Shown here one piece after another: positions 13,741 through 24,585 of a stretch of DNA of 64,000 bases; the stretch's first letter is position 1; each line of letters begins with the position of its first letter. A model generated the notes under the pieces. That model saw only the letters and a program-made list of their open reading frames with translations, had not been told where the DNA came from and made no database searches. Origin of the DNA: Dioscorea cayenensis subsp. rotundata (taxonomy: Eukaryota; Streptophyta; Magnoliopsida; Dioscoreales; Dioscoreaceae); NCBI RefSeq assembly GCF_009730915.1, contig NC_052474.1, forward strand, positions 3,631,501 to 3,695,500. The letters are read 5' to 3'. The translations under genes were made by a program, and so were the position numbers.

Positions 13741-16078
13741 TTTTATAAGTTTATGAAAATATATATATATATATATATATTTGAACAGAGATTTTATTTT
13801 ATTTTTTTACAATAAATATTTTTTTATAAAAAACACTAGAATTTTTTTTTTTTGATAAATAGACTTGAAAAACGCCAAATTCCTTTGTTTAAGGAAATTA
13901 GAGACGATAACATTAATATTTCAGTACACATTTGCTCGGGTCCTATTTACAATAAACCACCAAAGCAAAAATATCCTATGCCAATAAATCAAAATGCAGT
14001 CGTCGTCCCCAACACCACAAAGTTAATGACTACTTCAGTGCCTTGTCATTCACAGAGTGTTCCCATCCCCAGTGAATCCCAAAGGAAAGGGATAATGGGA
14101 CCTCATGTGCCAAGTCAAAGTCACCCACTGACTGACTGACAATGCCTCCAAATTAAGGTACCTTAACATTCATCTAACAATGCAGATTTAGTATCAATTT
14201 TAACCTCACTCTAAACTTGCTATTTCTTTAGCAATTTTACAGTTGATCTTATGTTAATTTCTAACTTGATTACTTCTTCACCACCTTTTTAAATGCAGGT
14301 ATACATAAAAAGGGTCTGCCAAATATCAAGGAGAGTTGATTAAAGTTGATAGTATGAAGAATTATTTATGATGGTTAAAGAACAGACACAGAGAGCCTCA
14401 TCTCTCTTTTTTTTCTTTTATAATTGTTATTTTTTTGTTGGCAGTATCATGTGATTACCACACAGACAGAGAGCTACAAGAAGAAGATAACAAATCCAAT
14501 TCATTAGATTAATTCAAGACCATGAATAACCATAGACCAATTACCAATACATCAAAGTGTAAACTAGCTTCATGTTGTATAGAAATTCATTGATAACTTC
14601 TTCATCATCATCATTCTTATTATTGTTATTGTTATTATTATTGTTATTATTATTATTATTATTTTTATTTTTATTTTTACTGCTGTAGTGAATTCAGGAA
14701 AGGATATATAAAAATTCAGAGTATGTTTAACCCAACCAGCCTAATCTTCCTGGTTTTAGATTCAACTCTCATGATCTTCTTCCCTTTTACTTTTTTACTG
14801 CATCAAAATCCAAAATAAATCTGCATTGCTTGATTCTAATAACCCAAAAGCTTTTAAGTTAATTTTAATATTGATGTCAATATATAAATCTAAATTTTCT
14901 CTAAAATATATAAGGCATACAACTAGTCAATGTTGGCTTTATATATATTTATATATAAAATCAAGAAGAAATGACCTTTGTTTTGCATGTGGTGTCTTGG
15001 TACTGTTTCTTGTGGCCATGTTTTTGGGTATGATTTTTATGGACTGTAGTTTCAGTGGGATTTTAATTAGTGGTTATTATTTTAAATAAAACAGATAAAA
15101 ATTAATAATGTAGTGGCCTAAACAGTGAAATTAAGTTTTTCTGTTTCCATCATTTGATTCTATGTTTATTGTTGCTGGATTTGACTGAGGAGTACAAGAG
15201 CACTAAAATTCTCTATTTGTTCATTTGATGTTTTCTTTCATTTCCTGTCACAAATGGGCTCCATTGTATTCATATTTTAAAAGGTTCAAATATATTTATC
15301 TATGCATTATTGAATGTCCTGTTATTTCTAAGTAAATTTTTTTTTAAAATTTTCAAATTACCATATTGAAGAGAATATAATGTGCCAACTAACATGGTTT
15401 TTTTTTTTTTTGTTTGCCCCTTTGGCGGATAAAATATTTTGGTAGTAATTGGAGAGGGTTAAAGAAAGTAAAATCTGATCTTTCACTATTATGCTCCATT
15501 TGACTTTCATAACAACTAAATAAATCATTTATAAAGTAAAGTTAATATCTTGGATTATGAATGTTACATTTTTACATATATTCATCAATACAGTTACATA
15601 AATATTTATCAACAATTACAAAGTGTTTATTCTGTTTGTTAAATTTAATTTTTCTGATATATTGTTGAACTTCAAACCAATTTGAAAAATTAAGTATACA
15701 CAATAGAAACAGTCTTCTGAAGAACATATTAAGTAGTGACTTTTTATGGTTAATAGTAAAGATTTTGCCCATTATAAGATTTGCCTTTTCAGCTTGGATG
15801 TAGAAAATTCATTTCTTCATTTCTCCATTTTCTTATGCAATGTAAGTTATTTTTTCTAAATAAAAAAGTTTTCGCTCAAATGCTCATATACTTGTTATAA
15901 TATGTAAAAATTTAAAAGAATTTAAAGATAAATTTAACATTTAAATGATATTTGACAAATTCCACTAAGCAAATTCTACAAAACAAAGTATAAATTTGAA
16001 TTTTTCTATTTTCGTTAATAAATCAATGATTTATTCATCTTTATAAAAAACATATATATATATATAGATTTAAATAGA

Positions 16079-16115
<37 letters not shown>

Positions 16116-16490
16116 TAGATTTGAATATATAAACTTGTCCTCATATTATTAGAACAATAAATAATTCTACATCCGCTTACCAAGAAAAAGAGAGCAAACA
16201 AAGGTTTGAATCTAGAAATAATAAGCAAACACTCTTAATCAAACTCAATGAATGAAAACACTCATTAACAACCTTATAGATAAAAACAAGGCATTTGGAA
16301 ATTTACAAGACAATCAAAGGGCTTCTAATTAAATCTTCATTTGGCCTGTTTCTCACACCTTGTCAAAAGACACTCAATGTGGCACAACAAAGAGAAAGCA
16401 AGGCATAAAGACATGAAAGTTATTCCAAGTATAAAAACACAAACTTGGATGTTCTTGTTTTCCTTCAAACACTGATAATACAAAAGCAAC
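13741..16490. other. AT-rich intergenic region with microsatellites
   Basis: Contains an AT dinucleotide tract at 13759-13780, a T-tract at about 13838-13852 that may be another antisense retroposon tail, an ATT/GTT trinucleotide-rich stretch at 14620-14665 and a long AT tract at 16082-16112. A 95-residue open frame at 13852-14139 has no recognisable features and I do not call it a gene. Confidence 0.4.
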
Positions 16491-16715
16491 TCATTCATTC
16501 AATCTTGATAATTTTTGCTTTAATACATTTGCATCATAGAGAACTTTTGTTAAACTGAAATGCCAATTGAACTGATTGAGACTAAGAAACTCCATCTGAC
16601 AATTCATACATGTACAACCAGAAAAGAAAGAAAACAGACAAAACCTCATTGTTTGTACCACCATATGATGTGTATGTGTATAAGAGAGAAGGAAAAAAAA
16701 ACAGAAAGAGACAAC

Positions 16716-16747
<32 letters not shown>

Positions 16748-17164
16748 AGTGGTTGAGATGGTTCACAAGAGTAGCATGGGAGGATGGAGTGGGCAGGCTG
16801 CAGTTCCAAGAGATGCAGAGAGGAAAGCACAAACCATCCTTTGTTAATGATCCATCCACCACCACAACAAGAACAATGAAATGAAGACTGGAAAAAAAAA
16901 ACTAAGAAAAAAAAAATCCAATTTTTATAACAATTCATCATCATCATCATCATCACCATCACCAGAACTACAACACAAGGATTGAAGAAAAAACATACTG
17001 TTTCTATATATATATATATATAAGAGCTAAGCTAAAAACACACACTCATTTCTCCTAGAATTTCTAGTTCTACAATTTTCAGTGAAGGTCTCTCTGGTCT
17101 GGAGAATAAGAAGCTAAGAAAAACAAACTAAGTCTGAGCTAAATGTGAATTCAATGATTAGGAT
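16491..17164 (-). other. Downstream / 3' UTR region of the GATA gene
   Basis: Low-complexity DNA downstream of the GATA stop codon: a GA tract at 16719-16738, a CAT-trinucleotide stretch near 16937-16955 and a TA tract at 17004-17021. The open frames here are products of these simple repeats. Nothing else is recognised. Confidence 0.4.
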
Positions 17165-18233
17165 TTAGGAGTAGATGGGAAGAAGAGGGGAGGAGGGAAT
17201 GGTGAGGAGGAAGTGGCGGCGTTGCTCCTCTTCAGCCTTCTTCCGGCGCATTTCCAGGACTTTACGGTGACTGTTGGAGTGAACATGGCTGACAAATGTT
17301 GGGCTGCACGCCGGCCGGTACTCCGGGAGGAGCCGACCAGACTTGTACCGCACGCCGCACGCGTTGCAGAGAGTCTTGGCCCCTAATGGCCCAGCTCGCC
17401 ACTGCGGTGTCTTCTGGACGCCGCAGTGACTGCACCTTCTCTCGCCGGTTGCGCCAGCGGTGGCGGCAACGATGGACTTGGGTTTCCGGCCTCTTTTCTT
17501 TGGTTTGGGGCTTTGCGGGGCTTCATCGTCTAAAAGGAGGAGACTTGGTGGTTTGAAGTCGTAGATGAGGCACGGCGGCGATGAGGACGACGACGAGCAG
17601 GATGACACCGGAGAAGAGGTGGAAGACGAGGACGTGGGGTCGGGGTTTTGGCCGGAGCTTGCCCGGACCCAACCGGCCGTTCGGTGACGCTTGCTCCGCT
17701 TAGCTTTAACAGGGACTACGGCTTCCACCTTGGGCTCTATTTTCGGCACCGGAACGCCGGGGATAACGCCGGAGCACGGTGGGAACTCAGAGTAGGAGTC
17801 ATCCATGATACGCGAGACCCATTCCAGCTCCGCCACATCCGCCGCCTGAGAAGCATCAACCAAAACCCTCAATAAACCTCAACCTCCATCAAGAAAAATC
17901 CCATTTTTAAGCTCATTTGACCATTAAAACCCAAAGAACGAGAAATACAAAAGGGGGCTTCACCGGCAAAGCGATTTCAGAAAGTGGAGGGAGTTCCAAG
18001 GAAAGCGACGAAGAAGAAGACGAGTTAGAGTTCTCCGGTTCAAAGACTTCAGCTTCCTCATCTTCTCTCACTCCAGCTTCATCCGCTTCCTCTTCAGCTC
18101 CAAAATCAAGAAGGTCATCAATGGAGAACTCATCCCCCAAACTACTCCCTTTCTCCAAACCCACACCGACCTCCTCTCCCACCACCTCTCCCATCTCCTC
18201 CCTCGAGCTCACCTTCAACGCCACCACCTCCAT
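17165..18233 (-). CDS. GATA: GATA-type zinc-finger transcription factor (subfamily I)
   Basis: A two-exon minus-strand gene. Exon 1 is 18233-17964 (90 codons, ATG at 18233) and exon 2 is 17845-17165 (226 codons plus TAA). The 118-bp intron has donor CCG|GTGAAG and acceptor TTCTCAG|GCGGCG. The splice joins SEIALP to [11 protein letters not shown], the usual '.P..D.AELEW.S' element of this subfamily. The protein is 316 residues: acidic N terminus ([10 protein letters not shown] near residue 35), Ser-rich middle, basic nuclear-localisation-like stretch [10 protein letters not shown] (about 204-213), then a single type IV GATA finger (C-x2-C-x18-C-x2-C, about 228-253: [20 protein letters not shown], then [20 protein letters not shown]). 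Such proteins bind WGATAR sites in light, nitrogen and growth control. An acceptor upstream of the chosen one fails on phase. The exact orthologue (GATA5/7-like) is not resolved. Confidence 0.93.
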
Positions 18234-18317
18234 CTTCACCTTCACAAACAAAAAACAAAAAAAACCCCCAAAAATATATATAAAAAAACTACACAAAAAG
18301 CAAAAAGACCCTTCCTT

Positions 18318-18336
18318 TTTCTCATATTTATACATA
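18318..18336 (-). promoter_or_regulatory. Candidate TATA box of the GATA gene
   Basis: On the minus strand this reads TATGTATAAATATGAG, about 90 bp upstream of the GATA start codon and followed by a C/A-rich leader. Position and sequence suit a plant TATA element. There is no transcription-start evidence. Confidence 0.45.
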
Positions 18337-18472
18337 AAAATCCCTCACCGGAGAAACCAGAGCTTGCAAAGAAGAAGAAGAGGAAGAAGAAGAATGGTGG
18401 AATGAAAAAGAAGTGAGCGTTTGGTGCAGCATTGAATAGCTTGAATGAGTCCGTGGGCGCAACCAATGCACG

Positions 18473-18477
<5 letters not shown>

Positions 18478-18514
<37 letters not shown>
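18478..18514. repeat. (CT)n microsatellite in the GATA gene upstream region
   Basis: An uninterrupted CT tract of about 37 bp, 245-280 bp upstream of the GATA start codon (GA on its coding strand). GA/CT tracts are common in plant core promoters and bind GAGA-type BPC proteins. A role here is only inferred. Confidence 0.85.
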
Positions 18515-18520
<6 letters not shown>

Positions 18521-19014
18521 TACTTTAACCCCCGCTTTTCCCTCTTTTCACTCTTCCACTTTATAAAACGCACAAGCTTATCAACTCTGAATTTCAAATC
18601 CCGGTGTGGTTTTATCGAGATCGGTTTCATCCGACGGTCCACGTTCATCCTGAATTTGATTGTATGCCGGCTCGAACCGTTTTCAACCGGCTCCTTCCCA
18701 CCAAATCGATTTGATTTTTTTTATATATATATTTCTTATTTTTCTTATCTATTTTGTTCTGATTTTTCTCATCCATTCCACCCACTCTCTCCTCCAGATC
18801 ATCTTATTAAATTTGATTTTTTTTTAATTAGTAAATGTGAGGGTGTTTGGGTAAAATCAAAGCCTGGAATTCGTTCCGTAGAAGGGAAGCTAGAGGGGGA
18901 GGAGGTCCAACCCAGTGGGTCTCATTAGTTGGGGGTATAGCGGTCATTTCATGTGGATAATCGGGTTGGATTTTTACCGGGTAAGACATGCCGCCGACCC
19001 GAGTCCGCATCGGG

Positions 19015-19036
19015 CCACGTCGATATCGTGACGTGG
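19015..19036. promoter_or_regulatory. Inverted ACGT-core pair (bZIP-type site) upstream of the GATA gene
   Basis: CCACGTC at 19015-19021 faces GACGTGG at 19030-19036 across an 8-bp spacer containing GATATC. ACGT-core sites are bound by plant bZIP factors (G/C-box, ABRE). It lies about 780 bp from the GATA ATG in an unusually GC-rich island (about 18880-19130) within AT-rich DNA. Confidence 0.4.
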
Positions 19037-19340
19037 ATCGTTTTTATTGGTCCACGATGAGACGGTCTCGTTAGTGGATTCGGGCGCCACTGATTCGAAT
19101 TTCAAACCAGAGGTTTGAAATTAAACATTACCAACCGTTTGGAGAAGGGCCGCGCTTTGAAAATTTTTTTTTTTTATTTCTTTTCTTTCTTTCTTTCCTT
19201 TAATTATTATTATAATTTTAATTATTTATTATTTATATTATAAATAAACTTAAATTAGTGTTGCAATGTGATGCCAAGAGTGGACATCGTGGCACAAAAG
19301 TTAGATGATATCAAGAAAATTTATCATTCTGGTCCATTCC

Positions 19341-19427
19341 TAGTGCTATGTGCTGCTATGTGCTATGTGCTATGTGCTGCTATGTGCTATGTGCTATGTG
19401 CTATGTGCTATGTGCTATGTGCTATGT
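19341..19427. repeat. Heptamer minisatellite (TGTGCTA)n
   Basis: About a dozen copies of the 7-mer ATGTGCT, some shortened by an extra TGCTGC junction. Because 7 is not a multiple of 3, three successive frames read through it and create a spurious Cys/Tyr/Val-rich open frame. Slippage origin is obvious. No gene is called. Confidence 0.9.
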
Positions 19428-20632
19428 TCATTCATCAGATAAGATGTCTATATCCAAATTCTTTGAAATTTTTTAAATATTTGTTTCGTTTAATATTAAC
19501 CGTAAATTTTTCATGAAAGATACACTAATTTTTGAAAAAAAAATATTTGGTACTTATCTTATAATGTTATCCATATTTTAGTCCTTTTGTTCGGTTACTA
19601 TTTATATGATAAAATATGCATGTTTTTTTTTAATTGTGTGGCATGCATGTGGCAAAATCAATTAGAATTGAGAAATATCTAATTATTTTTATAAAAAAAT
19701 TATTTAATTTAATTAATATTTTCCAACTACAATCAAATATTATTAAAAGTATTGATCAAATATATAATATTGTTTTATAATACATGTAAATCATTACATA
19801 TATTTTATTTATGTCTTAATCATGTATATTGTGAGAGATTTAAACTATTGACTCAATCATGTGTATGGTACGAAAATACCTTAACAATTCCATTGTTGTA
19901 TTGATGGTGATATCAAAATTATGCACATTCGTTCTTATATCTTTAATTCAATCCCAAAATTTTGGCAATAGTTAAAGGTGAACATAAAAAGCATTGATTT
20001 AGTGAAAAAATAAAATAAAATAATTATTAATAAATAAAATTTATTTTTATTGGTGTTTAGTTTGAGTGACATGGGAGTTTGAAGAGGAGAGGTAGCCCAC
20101 CAGGCAGGACATGTGAGTATGATGATATCAAAACGAAGATGATCACGTGATTGACGGTGGAAAACAAATAGAAAAAAAAGAGAGCATGAAACAAGGTGGA
20201 CCATCAAAACAATGGACGCTAATTTAATCTCTCTCACTTACCAAAAAAAGTTCATATTATGAATAATTATTATTAAATATTATTAACCAACAATGATGAA
20301 TGCCTCCATAATCTTGCATTCTCATAATTAATTTATTTATTGTAGTGCGAGTTATAAAATATTGATAATTATATGAATGAATAGTACTAAGGAGGTTGTA
20401 CAATGCTTAAAATGATTGCCTAATTAGGAATTTTGAATTAGTGTCATGTTAAACACCGCTTTTGGAATGATTTATTCTATAATAAAATTAAATAATTATA
20501 TGTGAAATCGTTGCCTAGCTCAAATTTTGTATGTTGGGGGATTTTTTTTCTCTCTTCTAGGCATGCAAGGGTTTGTCATTTGCTATAATTATCTTTAATC
20601 AATATTAGAAAAAAAGACAACCACTAGACATT
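19428..20632. other. AT-rich intergenic DNA
   Basis: No coding signal or recognised element. Short A/T tracts only. Confidence 0.4.
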
Positions 20633-20635
20633 TTA

Positions 20636-21602
20636 GGACGCGTTTAGTTGGATATAATTGAAAATGCAGTAGATTTGCATTTACTAATTTTTGTATTTGA
20701 AAATTCAGGAGAGCCAAACTCAGTGTTTGGTTGAATGCATTTGTAATGCTAATCACAAAATTTTGTATTTTGTTGGAGTGATTTGTAAATTTAGAATTTA
20801 TTAAATATTTAATATAATATAATATATTAATTATATATTATATTATTAATATTAATTACACTATAATCATATTTTATTTAATATTTTATAAAATATAATT
20901 ACGGTGTAATTAATTTTATGAGTAATTAATATAATTAATATATACTTAATTTATTATAATAAAATATAATATATTAATTATTTATTAAAATAATTAATAT
21001 AATATATCAATTATATACTATATTACTAATATTAATTACACTATAAATGCATTTTATTTAATATTTTATAAAATATAATTATGGTATAATTAATATTATG
21101 AGTAATTACTATAATTAATATATACTTAATTTATTATAATAAAATATAATATATTAACTCTTTATTAAAACAATTAATATAATATAATATATGAATGATA
21201 TGTATTATATTACTAATATTAATTACACTATAAATGCATTTTATTTAATATTTTATAAAATATAATTATAATGTAATAAATATAATTAATATAATATAAT
21301 ATATCAATTACATATTATATTACTAATATTAATTACACTATAATTATATTTTATTTAATATTTATAAAATATAATTATAGTGTAATTAATATTATAAGTA
21401 ATTAATATAATAATTATATTAATTACTGGATGGGATTCACTGGATGGGATTTTGAAATTCGGTCATTTTTGCCGAATTTCATAATCCCGTGACTTTTGGA
21501 TTTAAAAAAGAGATTCAGATCCATTGAAACAAACAAAGAATTTCTCAAATCCAAGAATTTTCAAATTTAAGTATTTTAAAATACGGCCAAACAAATAACC
21601 CC
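20636..21602. mobile_element. Harbinger/Tourist-like non-autonomous DNA transposon with internal tandem array
   Basis: The ends are GGACGCGTTTAGTTGG (left) and, reverse complemented, GGGGTTATTTGTTTGG (right), imperfect terminal inverted repeats of the 'GGG..GTTTGG' style. The element is flanked by TTA at 20633-20635 and 21603-21605, the TTA/TAA target duplication typical of PIF/Harbinger and Tourist MITEs. At 967 bp it is long for a MITE because its middle is an expanded AT-rich tandem repeat (next feature). It has no coding capacity. Confidence 0.65.
20811..21420. repeat. Tandem repeat of about 180 bp, about 3.5 copies, inside the Tourist-like element
   Basis: The landmark ATTAATTACACTATAA recurs at about 20851, 21031, 21217 and 21328, giving periods of 180, 186 and 111 bp. 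The last unit is shortened. Each unit also carries a TTTTATTTAATATTTTATAAA block and an AATTAATATAATATA block. The array is over 85 % A+T. Confidence 0.8.
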
Positions 21603-21605
21603 TTA

Positions 21606-22246
21606 ATGAAAGTTACCATAAATGATGGGTGAATGGTGCAAATTCGAATCCTTTGTGCCGCAATATTGTGCAAACCTACTGTAGAGATACTGTACAAATA
21701 TTATATCAGTCATATTCACTCACTGTTCACAAGGTTCCCTGTGAGAGGAGCCGTTTCCTCCACCCCTCCAAAGTTGCAAGATAGAGGGATTTATAATTAT
21801 GGTGTTGTGGTCATTAATATATCATCTTGGGCGCATATAGCGGGTCATAAATACCCCTGCATGTTACCATGCTCTACATTGTAAATCCTTAGGCATCGTT
21901 AAGCCACCGTAAGTGATGCACAATTGTATATATCAATTCTTTTAACGCCCCTTTGTGGGGCGACACTTGTTGCGTTCGTCAAAACAAAAATATTAGAAAC
22001 CTAAATTATTAGTTATTACAAAAATTTTGATTAATTAAAAAATATTTAAAACACAAACTATAAGGGAAAACAAAAAGTTAAAACCTTGAAAATTGGAAGC
22101 CTAACAGTACTTAGGTAACTCAAAGCACCTTCGACATTTTTTTAGATAAATTTATTTTCCTATCGGAACGGTTGAATTTCAATATTAGTATATTTTTAAA
22201 AAATAAAAAGTACTAAAACATCAAAAGTACAAAGAATCATTAAATA
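21606..22246 (+). other. Unclassified repeat-like segment
   Basis: The stretch 21630-21985 has the texture of a retroposon: a B-box-like GCAAATTCGAATCC near 21640 and an A-rich end (CGTCAAAACAAAAAT) near 21975. I cannot identify a convincing A box or target-site duplication. The rest is AT-rich. Confidence 0.3.
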
Positions 22247-22469
22247 TAGGGAAAATTACTGTTCACCCCTCGTAATTTTCAAAACTTCCCAAAAACCCCC
22301 TTCTACTTTTACACACCACGGACAACCCTTCCGTTAGTGTTTAACTTCCTTTTACCCCCTACCGTTCACTTCGAAATGGGTCCATGTTGTGAAATCCCAT
22401 TTTTGGCACGAAAATGGTGGGAAAGGAAAGCCGAAATCACATCATGTATTGACCTTTTGAAGAACTTTC

Positions 22470-23835
22470 TAGCTTGGTTTCGATAGAGCGATGCCGAGGA
22501 GTTGCATTACATCTTGTTGTTCTCCTCGTTTATCATACTCGAAATATATAAATCGGTTTCTCGAGCGAGAAAAATGAAATTGATTTCCATCGGATTGGTC
22601 GAGTGCACTTCATCTTCGAATGAGATCGTAGTCGATTTTATTGTCGAGGCGAGCGTATGCCGTTGATAAAGTCTTCTCGTTTATGGTTGTAAAGTTGTAT
22701 TACGACGAGAAGAGCGATGAATTCTGACGAGTTCATTTCGTTGTAAAGTTCTTCTCGTTTATGGTTATCTATTTTGTATATTTTTAAATAATGTTTAACT
22801 ATTTGCTATTATCCGTTTAAATATTTTACTAATATGTTTAATAATTGTCATATCCGGGTTTAATACTTCCCATCTCCGTTTAACATTATCTTTACATGTA
22901 TAACTATTCATATTAACGTGTAAATTCTCAAAGTCTCTGCGTAAAACGGTGATCTTTTTCGTTTGATCTGAATTGTTGGCATGTGGCGTGGCGGTGTGAG
23001 GTTATGGTATCCCGTGCGTAGAATTAATGGCGGCATTAATTCTTATGCGCGATAACTATAGAATACCGAACACCCGTTCGTTCTCATCGATCGATATCGG
23101 CATCTGTGCGTTTAACTTTTTCCGGATATGAAGAGTCGACCAGCTTGTGGACTTCACAGCTAAATAGCAGGAAGAAACCTCCCACGTGACTGACCACTCC
23201 TCGATCGTCCTCATCATCCTCCTCCCTCTTCCTCCTCTTCCTCCTCTTCCCATGGACAACCACTCTATCGAAAGTATGTTTACGTGAGCCTTCTTCCCTT
23301 ATCTTGAGAATCGATTAAGCCGTAATCACGAACTAGTTAAACTATCTTTTTCTTGCCCAAGCGAAATCTTTGTCATAATTGCACGAATCGCGGAGGATTC
23401 TCCAGCGGTGGATGACGGGAAAGCAATTAAGAGAGCATTTCGACTTGGGTAAGAAAAGAAAGTTTTCACGTATTGCGTGATTGCGGAGGATTCTCTAGAG
23501 GAGGGAGATCGTGAAACATCCTTTAAAGACGAGGGTTGACATTTACCACTGAGACTTTTACGTTATCGTTTAAGAAAATGACTTCAGTGTACAACTATTA
23601 CGTTCTGTGTTTAACTATTAGGATCTTCGTTTAAGTCTGGCCATGACACATTGATTAATAGTCGTTTTCATGAATGTGTGTTGTTTAACCCTTTTTTTAA
23701 TGTTATGCGTTATGCGAGGTTCGAGTTGATGCGCATGTTATGCAGCCATGTGAGCGTTCGAATGTCTGGGACACTTGTTTTAGATTATCACGGTCGAGTC
23801 GTGAGTGTCCAAAGTCCGAAGCGGACGTTGTAAAT
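22470..23835 (+). pseudogene. Rearranged transposase fragments in the left part of the MULE
   Basis: Two patches repeat parts of the main transposase region. 22590-22660 resembles 24795-24855 (shared TTCATCTTCGAATG / CTCCATCTTCAAATG and GTCGAGGCG / GTCGAGGCA blocks). 23715-23760 resembles 26588-26635 (GGTTCGAGTTGAT then TGTTATG.AGC). They indicate internal duplication or a nested second copy. None is open over a useful length. Confidence 0.5.
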
Positions 23836-24585
23836 ATTGTAAATGTTGTAAATGTTTTATAAATAAAAAGCGAAACAAGCTTATTTGATTTGTGAACTTA
23901 CGAAATTTAAACATAGACCTAGTAAAAAAACAAAGCAGATGTGGGAAACAAAAGAGCGTCGTTGTAAACAATAGAAAATACATAAATATGTTTAAAGCAG
24001 TGACAACGGTGTTTAAGAAAAGAGTTACTCTTTAAAGCAGTGACAGCGGTGTAAACATGATAGAAAAAGTTAAACACTACTCAAGTTACTCTTTAAACAA
24101 TGATAGACGGTGTTTTAAGAAAAATACGTAAAGATGTTTAAGCGGTGACCGGGAGGGTACCCATCTTCAGCCGATTTCGAGTGAAAGCATTCGATTTAAA
24201 CAATAACATATTATTTACATGATATAGACTTTAGTTAAACGAGTTAACCGTTTTTTAAACACTATATGTATCTGTTTAAACATAAAAAAAGCAGCGTTTA
24301 CGAGAGACTCATGTTGAGTTGAGAACTTTCATTCGAGCGATGAAAATATGTCTTCCTCATGACGAGTGACATATATTTCCCTTTTTGCCCTTGGGATGGA
24401 GGGAAAAATACAGCCCAATCACATCACGTCTAGTCTAACCTCTATCGTACACTGCTAAGCTTTTTTAGTTTTGCCTTTACATCTGCATTTTGTTCTTTTA
24501 CATCTTCTACTTCTTCTTCTTACGTCTTCTTTTTGTTCTTCATTTCATTTGGTTTATGCTGATTTGGTTTTCGGCGGAGTATATT

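Noticed and set aside
13852-14139. 95-residue open frame in intergenic DNA
   Set aside because: No domain, no splice context, begins within a T-tract resembling an antisense retroposon tail.
16491-16962. Met- and Ser/Leu-rich frames near the GATA gene
   Set aside because: Produced by CAT and GA simple repeats in the 3' flank.
19268-19516. Cys/Tyr-repeat peptide resembling a small secreted protein
   Set aside because: Generated by the TGTGCTA minisatellite; no signal peptide or conserved flank.
24490-24585. Hydrophobic upstream extension as the true transposase start
   Set aside because: Phe-rich frame from a T-rich leader; the ATG at 24586 fits better.
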